Assembly (NCBI RefSeq): GCF_034929435.1
Contig: NZ_JAYFUM010000026.1
Location: 53,826-117,825, forward strand
DNA length: 64,000 bases
Source of the DNA: Arcicella rigui
GTDB taxonomy: Bacteria > Bacteroidota > Bacteroidia > Cytophagales > Spirosomataceae
Reading direction: 5' to 3'
Numbering within the stretch: the first letter of the stretch is position 1; each line of letters starts with the position of its first letter. Positions 1 through 7,060 of the stretch are shown piece by piece. Both the position numbers and the translations under genes were made by a program. The notes beneath the pieces were generated by a model. The model was not told the DNA's origin. It searched no databases and was given only the letters and a program-made list of their open reading frames with translations.

Positions 1-1
1 A

Positions 2-697
2 CCTACTGCCAAAAGAATGTTTGATACTTTTTCAGTTTTTGGAGTAACAAGTGGCATTAAACTGACTAAAGATTGGATTGATAACCAACAAAGAATCAAA
101 GAATTAGAAGGACAAAGTGTAAGAAATGAATTAGAGTTTTTAAAATCACAAATTCAGCCTCATTTCTTTTTTAATACTTTGAACAATCTGTACTCATTAA
201 CCATCAAGAAGTCGGATTTAGCACCCGAAGTAGTAGTGAAGCTTTCTGGCTTAATGAGCTATATGTTGTATGAATCAGACAGCCAAGAAACGACTTTAAA
301 GAAGGAAATCGAACATATTCAAAATTATTTGGATTTAGAAAGTCTCAGATTTGGCAAACGTCTGCATCTGGATTTCAAAATCGAAGGAGCTATCGAACAG
401 AAAAAATTACCTCCGCTTTTATTGCTACCTTTCATTGAAAATGCTTTCAAACACGGAACATCGCATGAAACAGGAGCTTTAGATTTAAAGATTTCATTAA
501 AAGTACTCAACGAACATCTCCTTTTTGAAGTAATAAATCCTAAATTCGACAACCAACAAAGTCGTAAAAAACACAAAGGATTAGGCTTGAAAAATGTAAA
601 AAGACGATTAGATTTATTGTATTCAGATAAGTATGAACTAACCATTCAACCATCTGACAAAGAGTACTTTATATCATTATTCATTCCTTTAAATTAG
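2..697 (+). CDS. LytS/YehU-type sensor histidine kinase, 5' end cut by window edge
   Basis: This is the cytoplasmic part of a sensor kinase of the His_kinase (LytS/YehU) family, which phosphorylates a LytTR response regulator. The frame is open to the first base of the window, so the N-terminal membrane sensor lies outside; the first internal ATG is at 17. Counting from that ATG, the H-box QPHFFFNTLN puts the phospho-accepting His near residue 49, the N-box PFIENAFKHG near 138-147, and the ATP-lid GLGLKN near 188-193. The response regulator gene begins 4 bp after the stop, so the two form a co-transcribed two-component pair. Family assignment is firm; the stimulus is unknown. Confidence 0.9.
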   Translation, partial: PTAKRMFDTFSVFGVTSGIKLTKDWIDNQQRIKELEGQSVRNELEFLKSQIQPHFFFNTLNNLYSLTIKKSDLAPEVVVKLSGLMSYMLYESDSQETTLKKEIEHIQNYLDLESLRFGKRLHLDFKIEGAIEQKKLPPLLLLPFIENAFKHGTSHETGALDLKISLKVLNEHLLFEVINPKFDNQQSRKKHKGLGLKNVKRRLDLLYSDKYELTIQPSDKEYFISLFIPLN

Positions 698-701
698 GCA
701 A

Positions 702-1451
702 ATGAAATTAAAAACACTGATTGTAGATGATGAGCCATTGGCTTTGGATGTTTTAGAAACGTTTATCGAACGCATTGACACGCTTGAGCTGTATGGGCGT
801 TGTGAAAACGGTATTCAGGCCTTTAATTACTTGAACAAAGGTGAAATTGATTTACTTTTTTTAGACATAGAAATGCCAACCTTAGATGGCATGGAATTAT
901 TAAAAAGTCTTCAAAATCCACCCAAAGTAATCATCACTACGGCTTATCGTGAATATGCCGTAGAAAGTTTTGAACTAAGTGTTGTAGATTATTTGGTAAA
1001 ACCTATTCCGTTCCAACGCTTTGTAAAAGCTGTAAACAAAGTAATTCCGAAAGAAAAAGAAATTCCTACGCCAAGTAGTCAGTCAATCAGTTCGTTTCAG
1101 ATTACTGAAAGAAATGAAAAACCAGAGGCTATGTTTATCAAAGTTGATAAACGCATCGTAAAAGTAAATTTTGCGGATATTTTATTTATCGAAAGTCTTA
1201 AAGATTACATCCGTATTCATACGGTTTCGGGTGCTTATGTAACCTATCAAACCATGAATGGAATTTGCGAAATTCTTCCTTCTGAAAGTTTCGCTCGAAT
1301 TCATAAATCTTTCATTGTGGCTATCGACAAAGTAACTTCTATTGAAGCGGGAGATTTGGTAGTGTGCGGCAAAAGCTTGCCAATCGGAAGAAGCTTTAGA
1401 GATGATATTTTAGAGAAAATATACAAAACAGGTATTTTGGCAGTAAAGTAG
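702..1451 (+). CDS. LytTR-family response regulator
   Basis: A 249-residue cytoplasmic response regulator. The receiver domain (about 1-120) shows the acidic pair D9/D10, the phospho-acceptor D55 in LFLDIEMP, the switch Thr at about 80 and the conserved Lys at about 100 in DYLVKP. A linker of about 25 residues leads to a LytTR DNA-binding domain (about 140-245; FIESLKDYIRIHT, then SFARIHKSFIV). Partner of the kinase immediately upstream. LytTR proteins bind paired direct repeats, but no target can be read from this window. A word-repeat hairpin follows the stop codon and may end the transcript. Confidence 0.93.
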   Translation: MKLKTLIVDDEPLALDVLETFIERIDTLELYGRCENGIQAFNYLNKGEIDLLFLDIEMPTLDGMELLKSLQNPPKVIITTAYREYAVESFELSVVDYLVKPIPFQRFVKAVNKVIPKEKEIPTPSSQSISSFQITERNEKPEAMFIKVDKRIVKVNFADILFIESLKDYIRIHTVSGAYVTYQTMNGICEILPSESFARIHKSFIVAIDKVTSIEAGDLVVCGKSLPIGRSFRDDILEKIYKTGILAVK

Positions 1452-1544
1452 CTTTAAGCTATGAGCTTTGAGCTATCAGTTTTTAGAGCATTTAGCTAAA
1501 AGCCTATGGCTCATAGCTAAATGCTCATAGCTCACAGCTATAAT
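1452..1544. repeat. GAGCT-family intergenic word repeat with hairpin potential
   Basis: This fills the whole gap between two convergent genes. The left arm is built from AGCTATGAGCTTTGAGCTATC-like words and the right arm from complementary GGCTCATAGCT / GCTCACAGCT words, so the transcript of either strand can fold. Similar elements lie at 24953, 58478, 59859, 62351 and 63754. It probably works as a bidirectional terminator or mRNA end; this is inferred from position only. Confidence 0.75.
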
Positions 1545-2639
1545 CTAAGCAACTGTCGAACTCATTACTTCAGTTTGCTTACGAATTGATTCCAAGTGAA
1601 CCAATTTGAATAATTCTTCCACAAATTCAGGATATAAACCTAAACCAGAAGCTTGTTTAGCACGGTCAGCGTGAACTTGTTTCCAACGGTCAAGTTGTAA
1701 AACAGCTACATTGTTATCACGTTTGTATTCGCCCAATTTCTCAACGATAGCCATACGAGCTGCCAATACTTCCATTAATTCACGGTCGATATTGTCAATT
1801 TTAGCACGCATTGCTGCTAATTCGTCAGTAAATTCAGCACCATAGTTTGCATGACGTACTTCTAATTCACGTAACATTGTTCCTAAAGCTTCAGGAGTCA
1901 ATTGTTGTGAAGCATCAGACCAAGCAGCGTCTGGGTCACGGTGTGTTTCGATAATCATCCCGTCGTAATTCAAATCAAGAATTCTTTGAGATAATTCCAT
2001 CAATAACGCACGTTTACCAGCCATGTGCGAAGGGTCTCCGATGATTGGTAATTGAGGGAACAAACGTTTCATCTCAACGGCCATTTGCCACATTGGAGAG
2101 TTACGATATTTTGTTTCCTGAGCATTAGAGAAACCACGGTGAATAGCACCTAATTTCTTAATGCCTGCTCCTTGTAAACGTTCAAAAGCACCCACCCAAA
2201 GAGCTAAATCTGGGTTTACAGGGTTTTTCACTAATACAGGAATATCTACACCTTTAAGGGCATCAGCTAAATCTTGTACATTGAAAGGGTTTACAGTTGT
2301 TCTTGCACCAATCCACAATACATCAACACCATATTTCAAGGCAAGTTCAATGTGTTCTGGCGTAGCAACTTCAATTGCTAAAGGTAAGCCAGTTTGTTTT
2401 TTAGCTTCTACAAGCCATTTCAAAGCTGGTTCGCCCATACCTTCAAAACTTCCTGGACGAGTACGTGGTTTCCACACACCTGCACGCATAATGTGTGCAT
2501 ATCCTTCTGCTTTAATTCTGTTGGCAGTCTCCAATACTTGTTCTTCTGTCTCAGCTGAACATGGGCCTGCGATAATCAAGGGTTTGCCGTCAGTATTAAT
2601 CCATTCCTGCATCGGCACTACATCTAAATTTGCGTTCAT
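1545..2639 (-). CDS. Bifunctional 3-deoxy-7-phosphoheptulonate synthase / chorismate mutase type II
   Basis: Catalyses the first step of the shikimate pathway (PEP + erythrose 4-phosphate) and, through a fused AroQ-type domain, chorismate to prephenate. The N-terminal part (about 15-265) is a KDO8P/DAHP synthase barrel with KPLIIAGPCSAET and the GDPSHMAGKR motif. The C-terminal part (about 270-360) is a helical chorismate mutase with DRELMEVLAARM and EYKRDNN. I chose the ATG at 2639 (364 residues, starting MNANLDVV): the family starts a short distance before the IAGPCS strand, and the in-frame upstream start at 2666 is a TTG that overlaps the only GGAG. The fusion is usual in Bacteroidota. 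It points away from a promoter-rich 397-bp gap shared with proline dehydrogenase. Confidence 0.94.
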   Translation of the reverse strand: MNANLDVVPMQEWINTDGKPLIIAGPCSAETEEQVLETANRIKAEGYAHIMRAGVWKPRTRPGSFEGMGEPALKWLVEAKKQTGLPLAIEVATPEHIELALKYGVDVLWIGARTTVNPFNVQDLADALKGVDIPVLVKNPVNPDLALWVGAFERLQGAGIKKLGAIHRGFSNAQETKYRNSPMWQMAVEMKRLFPQLPIIGDPSHMAGKRALLMELSQRILDLNYDGMIIETHRDPDAAWSDASQQLTPEALGTMLRELEVRHANYGAEFTDELAAMRAKIDNIDRELMEVLAARMAIVEKLGEYKRDNNVAVLQLDRWKQVHADRAKQASGLGLYPEFVEELFKLVHLESIRKQTEVMSSTVA

Positions 2640-2897
2640 TTGGCAAACGGTATTAAGTAAAATCAACTCCTTTTTAAATCTTTTCCTGTATAATTTTCTT
2701 TGAATGTGTTACATTATGGAAAATTAAAAAGGAATTATTCAATAGCAGTTGACAAATTTCAAAACATTATTTTATTACAAATTGTATCGTTATAAGATTT
2801 AACTTCAAAAAATTAGGTATTTATCATCAATAAAACCCGTTTAGCACTTAAAAATCAGGTGCGATAATTGGAACGAAAAAAATTAATACGACAAAAC

Positions 2898-2930
2898 TTG
2901 TTTTTGTATTATTCTAATATGCTATATTTG
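2898..2930 (+). promoter_or_regulatory. Bacteroidota-type promoter for proline dehydrogenase
   Basis: TTG at 2898-2900, 22 nt, then TATATTTG at 2923-2930 fits the TTG-N17-23-TAnnTTTG promoter. It implies a leader of roughly 100 nt. The rest of the divergent gap (2640-3036) is AT-rich; I see no further gene, riboswitch or clear operator in it. Confidence 0.5.
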
Positions 2931-3036
2931 CACGTTTTACTAAAGTAAGTACTGACGCTCTAAATCATATTAAACTGATTAACATTCAATATATTATCAT
3001 TCAGTTTTAATTTATATACGATTATTCGTCTGTAAC

Positions 3037-4266
3037 ATGACCAAAATGCAAGCCACATCAACCCTTATGAAGTCAACAAAAGTTAGTTTTGAAGACACTT
3101 CAATCGCTTTTTCGTCGAAATCTAATTTACAATTGAAAAAGATTTATCTAATCTTTGCCAGTATGAACCAGAATTGGCTTGTAAAGTTAGGGACTTTTTT
3201 TATCAAACTCTTTATTTTTCTTCATTTTCCGATAAAAAAACTTATAAAAGTTACTGTTTTTGAACAGTTTTGCGGTGGAGAAACACTACAAGAATGTAAC
3301 AAGACCATAGAAAATTTGGACAAATCTCATATTGGGACAATTTTAGATTTCTCTGTGGAAGGTGAAGATAGCGAAAAAAGCTTCGATGAAACTACCCAAG
3401 AAGTATTAAAAACTATCGAGAAAGCCCACAACAACTTGGCCATTCCTTTTGCGGTTTTCAAAGTTACAGGCATTGCCAGCGTAGAATTACTTGAAAAAGT
3501 ACAGAACGAAGACGAGCTAAACAATGATGAAAAAGCAGCCTTCGAAAGAGTAAGAGAAAGAATGAATATCCTTTGTGGAAAGGCTTATGCTTTGAACGTT
3601 AGGATTTTTGTTGATGCAGAAGAATCTTGGATTCAAGATACCATTGATACACTTACTTATGGTATGATGGAGAAGTACAACAAAGAACAATGCTTGATTT
3701 ATAATACTTTCCAGATGTACCGTAAGGATATGTTGGAAAACTTGAAACAAGCAACACAGCAAGCTCGTGAAAATAATTATTACTTAGGTGTAAAATTAGT
3801 TCGTGGGGCATACATGGAAAAAGAACGCCAACGTTCACACGAAGAAAATTACTGCGAACCAGTACACGAATCTAAAGCAGCTACCGACCACGACTACAAC
3901 TTGGCTGTGGAGTATTCAGTAGATAACAGAAATACTATTTCACTTTGTGTAGGTACACATAATGAATTTAGCTGTAAAATTTTAGTTGATTTGATGGCAA
4001 AACACCAAATTGACCCTTCTGATAAGCACTTCTACTTTGCCCAATTATTGGGAATGTCAGATAACATTTCTTATAACCTTTCGCAATTAGGCTACAATGT
4101 AGCAAAATATGTTCCTTATGGTCCAGTAGAGGCGGTAATGCCATACTTGTTTCGTCGTGCTGAAGAAAATACTTCTGTATCCGGACAAGCAAGTCGTGAG
4201 TTTACACTCATTAAAAGAGAAATTGTAAGAAGAAAACGTTTGGCACTTCAACAACTAACAAAATAA
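3037..4266 (+). CDS. Proline dehydrogenase
   Basis: A monofunctional FAD-dependent proline dehydrogenase (409 residues) oxidising proline to pyrroline-5-carboxylate and feeding electrons to the quinone pool. The C-terminal half carries the barrel signatures KLVRGAYMEKER, CVGTHNEF, and YVPYGPVEAVMPYLFRRAEEN, the last holding the paired arginines that bind substrate carboxylate. A hydrophobic stretch at about 45-75 may contact the membrane. Other in-frame ATGs at 3046 and 3067 could be the true start, because the conserved region begins at KVSFEDTSIAF. No P5C dehydrogenase is fused or adjacent. An intrinsic terminator follows. Confidence 0.93.
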   Translation: MTKMQATSTLMKSTKVSFEDTSIAFSSKSNLQLKKIYLIFASMNQNWLVKLGTFFIKLFIFLHFPIKKLIKVTVFEQFCGGETLQECNKTIENLDKSHIGTILDFSVEGEDSEKSFDETTQEVLKTIEKAHNNLAIPFAVFKVTGIASVELLEKVQNEDELNNDEKAAFERVRERMNILCGKAYALNVRIFVDAEESWIQDTIDTLTYGMMEKYNKEQCLIYNTFQMYRKDMLENLKQATQQARENNYYLGVKLVRGAYMEKERQRSHEENYCEPVHESKAATDHDYNLAVEYSVDNRNTISLCVGTHNEFSCKILVDLMAKHQIDPSDKHFYFAQLLGMSDNISYNLSQLGYNVAKYVPYGPVEAVMPYLFRRAEENTSVSGQASREFTLIKREIVRRKRLALQQLTK

Positions 4267-4303
4267 TAGTCATTTGAGAAGATTTTACTAAAACTTATAT
4301 ATG

Positions 4304-4350
4304 GTCACAAAGTCAAGTCCTTGTAAGAGTTTCTGACTTTGTGACTTTTT
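4304..4350 (+). terminator. Intrinsic terminator after proline dehydrogenase
   Basis: Perfect 12-bp stem GTCACAAAGTCA (4304-4315) / TGACTTTGTGAC (4334-4345) followed by five T. It separates proline dehydrogenase from lspA. Confidence 0.85.
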
Positions 4351-4403
4351 ATTTGTAAATTGCCAGACTTATTTTAGTAAACTAATCCATTACAATATCA
4401 AAT

Positions 4404-5144
4404 ATGTTTCGTTCTCCATATAAATACTTTTTGCTAACCTTTTTACTAATTGTGATTGACCAGATTATCAAGGTAGCAATCCATAATACTTTACAGTACG
4501 AAGGACAAGAAATTGCAATTATTGGCGATTTTTTCAAATTACACTATGTTTTAAACAGAGGTATGGCCTTTGGAATGACGCTTGATTTTATTCCACAAGT
4601 TTATAGTAAAATTGTATTAAGTCTTTTTAGAATCAGTGCCATGTTTGGGATTGGCTATTATTTAGTAAAATTAGCCAACAAAAAATCTCCAGAAGGCTTA
4701 CTTTGGAGTATCGCTGCCATTTTAGGTGGTGCAATCGGCAATGTAGTGGATAGTACTTTTTATGGTGTAATTTTCCATAACGCTCCTGCGGGTTCGCCTA
4801 CGCCATGGTTTCATGGACAAGTAATTGATATGTTTTTCTTTGATATTTATCAAGGATGGCTTCCCGACTGGATTCCTGTTTGGGGCGGTACTTGGTATTC
4901 AACACCGATTTTCAATTTTGCAGATGCGGCTATTTTTTGTGGAGTAGTAACGATTTTGATTTTCCAAAACAGCTTCTTTGACGAACCAAAGAAAAATACT
5001 AAAGTAGCAGAAAGCACGCCAGAGGAAATAGCTGTGGAAACTGAACAAGAAAACATTGACACTGCAAACGAACAAGAAACGATTGTAGATACTACTGAAA
5101 ATAACAGTCAGGAAGAAGAAACGAGCATAAAACCGATTGAATAA
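4404..5144 (+). CDS. lspA: Lipoprotein signal peptidase (signal peptidase II) with acidic C-terminal tail
   Basis: Inner-membrane aspartyl protease that cleaves prolipoprotein signal peptides after lipidation. Motifs: VIDQIIK (19-23 region), NRGMAFGM (51-58), GGAIGNVVDS with catalytic D116, and FNFADA with catalytic D174. Four membrane segments are visible. The family is usually about 160 residues; here there is an insertion between the last two motifs, as is common in Bacteroidota, plus an unusual tail of about 55 residues (about 193-246) that is very rich in Glu, Thr, Asn and Gln and probably disordered in the cytoplasm. It stands 20 bp before a membrane methyltransferase-like gene, probably in the same transcript. 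Confidence 0.94.
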   Translation: MFRSPYKYFLLTFLLIVIDQIIKVAIHNTLQYEGQEIAIIGDFFKLHYVLNRGMAFGMTLDFIPQVYSKIVLSLFRISAMFGIGYYLVKLANKKSPEGLLWSIAAILGGAIGNVVDSTFYGVIFHNAPAGSPTPWFHGQVIDMFFFDIYQGWLPDWIPVWGGTWYSTPIFNFADAAIFCGVVTILIFQNSFFDEPKKNTKVAESTPEEIAVETEQENIDTANEQETIVDTTENNSQEEETSIKPIE

Positions 5145-5164
5145 TTTTTGCTTAAATATTTAAA

Positions 5165-5770
5165 ATGTTAAAGATGAATTCAGAAATTATTTTAGTGATA
5201 CTTTGGTTGGCTTATGGTATTATCCATACTTTGTTGGCTTCAAATACTTTAAAAAATCTTCTCAAATCCATTTTGGGAAGATTTTCTACTTATTACCGCA
5301 TTTTGTACAATATCATTGCCACACTTTTGCTGATTCCGATTGTACAATTTCAACTCAGTACTCCTTCAAAAATGCTCTTGGAACAATCGTTGATGAATCA
5401 AATTTTAGGAGGATTAATGATGGGCTCTGGGATATTTTTAGGCGTTTCGGCTTTAAGACATTATGATTTATCAGAGTTTCTGGGAATTGATGAGTTGAAA
5501 GGGAAAACCAAGCAACCTGTATTAATGGTAGATGAACTTTCTTCGATAGTAAGACATCCGCTTTACCTCAGTATTTTGGTGACAGTGTGGGGATATTTTG
5601 GATTTTTCGGTACTTCTACTGGGCTGACTACTGCCGTAGCACTTAGTCTTTATATCCGCATTGGGATTTATTTTGAAGAGAAAAAATTAGTAGAAGTTTT
5701 TGGAAAAACTTATCAGAAATATCAGAAAGAAGTTCCAATGCTTATTCCAAAATTAGGTGATGGGAAATAA
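5165..5770 (+). CDS. Isoprenylcysteine methyltransferase-like / PEMT-like integral membrane protein
   Basis: A 201-residue protein with about five membrane helices. The C-terminal signature IVRHPLYLSIL, then a helix, then FEEKKLVEVFGKTYQKYQKEVPMLIP matches the ICMT/PEMT/NnrU-like membrane methyltransferase fold, where the RHP and EE residues bind S-adenosylmethionine and the acceptor. The substrate is unknown. ATG at 5174 is an alternative start. Close spacing after lspA suggests co-transcription, though no functional link to lipoprotein maturation is shown. Nothing notable follows before the convergent gldA-like gene apart from short GTGATGAATT-like words. Confidence 0.75.
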   Translation: MLKMNSEIILVILWLAYGIIHTLLASNTLKNLLKSILGRFSTYYRILYNIIATLLLIPIVQFQLSTPSKMLLEQSLMNQILGGLMMGSGIFLGVSALRHYDLSEFLGIDELKGKTKQPVLMVDELSSIVRHPLYLSILVTVWGYFGFFGTSTGLTTAVALSLYIRIGIYFEEKKLVEVFGKTYQKYQKEVPMLIPKLGDGK

Positions 5771-5866
5771 TCATCACCTAACTTTGGAGTGATGAATTGC
5801 GAGTGATAAATGTTGAGTTAAAATGCTTCACATTTTGCTATCAAATTCATTTTGTTTTTATGCCAC

Positions 5867-6574
5867 TTAATTGGTTAATGAACGGAATACTTCTTCTAAA
5901 GTTTTTCCAGATTGCTTCAAAGATGAAAGCGGCGTATCATTCACAATTTTTCCGTGGTTGATAATTACCACTCTATCACAAATTGCCTCCACTTCTTGCA
6001 TAATATGCGTTGAAAAAACAACTGTTTTTTCTTTTCCAATATTTTTAATAACAGCTCTAATTTCAGCTAATTGGTTCGGGTCGAGTCCTGTGGTAGGTTC
6101 GTCCAAAATTAACACTTTAGGGTCATGAATAAGAGCCTGAGCCAAACCTACACGCTGACGATAACCTTTTGAAAGTTGTCCAATCTTCTTTTTTTGTTCC
6201 AAACTCAAGCCAACCAACTCAATTACGTCTGCAATTCGTTTATTTAGATTTGCACCTTTCAATTGATAAAGCCCACCGATAAATTCCAGAAACTCCTTCA
6301 CGTACATTTCCAAGTACAAAGGGTTATGCTCTGGCAAATAACCAATATTTTTTCTCACATCCATTGCAGAATGTTCGACGTCATAGCCACATACTTCTAC
6401 TTTTCCACTGGTGGCAGTTAGATAACAAGTAGCAATTTTCATGGTTGTAGATTTACCAGCACCATTGGGGCCAAGAAAACCTACAATTTCACCTTGTCGG
6501 GCTTCAAAGGAAATATCATTTACAGCACTTTGGCTACCATAAACTTTTACTAAATGTTCAATTTTTAATGACAT
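5867..6574 (-). CDS. gldA: GldA-like ABC transporter ATP-binding protein
   Basis: A cytoplasmic ABC ATPase of 235 residues: Walker A GPNGAGKST (35-43), signature LSKGYRQ (134-140), Walker B LILDEP (155-160), and the H-loop in STHIMQEVEAICDRV. The stretch from GYLPEHNPLYL through GLDPNQL resembles GldA of gliding Bacteroidota. It is shorter than classical GldA (about 300 residues) and ends soon after the nucleotide-binding domain, so it may instead be a related export ATPase. No GldF/GldG permease genes are adjacent. With T9SS cargo encoded nearby, a surface-motility role is plausible but not proven. Confidence 0.8.
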   Translation of the reverse strand: MSLKIEHLVKVYGSQSAVNDISFEARQGEIVGFLGPNGAGKSTTMKIATCYLTATSGKVEVCGYDVEHSAMDVRKNIGYLPEHNPLYLEMYVKEFLEFIGGLYQLKGANLNKRIADVIELVGLSLEQKKKIGQLSKGYRQRVGLAQALIHDPKVLILDEPTTGLDPNQLAEIRAVIKNIGKEKTVVFSTHIMQEVEAICDRVVIINHGKIVNDTPLSSLKQSGKTLEEVFRSLTN

Positions 6575-6631
6575 AAATAAGCGTTGGAGTTGTGAAGGAT
6601 GAGCTACGAATTCAAAAAATCTTGTAGGAAA

Positions 6632-6970
6632 TTATTGCCCAAACATACTTCCAAAGTCCATACCCGGAATATTAGGCATCAAACCTTGTGTAGCTTTTTG
6701 AAGATGAGCTTTAATTTTATCTTCAATATTATCAAGAGCATTGTTGGTAGCTGCCACAATTAAATCTTGTAATACTTCACGGTCGGCAGGCTTGATGAGG
6801 TCTTCGTCGATTTCAATTTTCAATAATTCCTTTTTACCATTAACGGTAGCAATCACCATTCCAGCACCTGCTTCACCTGTTTCAGTAATTGAGCCTAAAG
6901 ATTCTTGAGCTTCTTTCATTTTGGCTTGGAGTTCTTTTACCTTCCCAAGCATTCCCATCATATCAAACAT
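6632..6970 (-). CDS. ybaB: YbaB/EbfC family nucleoid-associated protein
   Basis: A 112-residue DNA-binding nucleoid protein. The N-terminal MFDMMGMLGKVKELQAKM helix, the central VIATVNGKKELLKIEIDEDLI strands and the AATNNALDNIEDKIK helix are diagnostic; the Met/Gly-rich end is also typical. I start at the ATG at 6970: the frame extends upstream, but the extra residues look like untranslated leader. It is transcribed with the ABC ATPase downstream (57-bp gap). In other bacteria this gene sits beside recR or dnaX; it does not here. Confidence 0.9.
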   Translation of the reverse strand: MFDMMGMLGKVKELQAKMKEAQESLGSITETGEAGAGMVIATVNGKKELLKIEIDEDLIKPADREVLQDLIVAATNNALDNIEDKIKAHLQKATQGLMPNIPGMDFGSMFGQ

Positions 6971-7060
6971 AATTTTATATTGTTTTTGTAAAAAATGAAG
7001 ACGCAATTTACAACAGTATTCAATTATCAACAAAAAGAAATTAATATACGATTGGGCGAA

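Noticed and set aside
2161..2703. Plus-strand 180-codon open frame
   Set aside because: It lies opposite the DAHP synthase domain, which has full motif conservation; composition is that of an antisense shadow.
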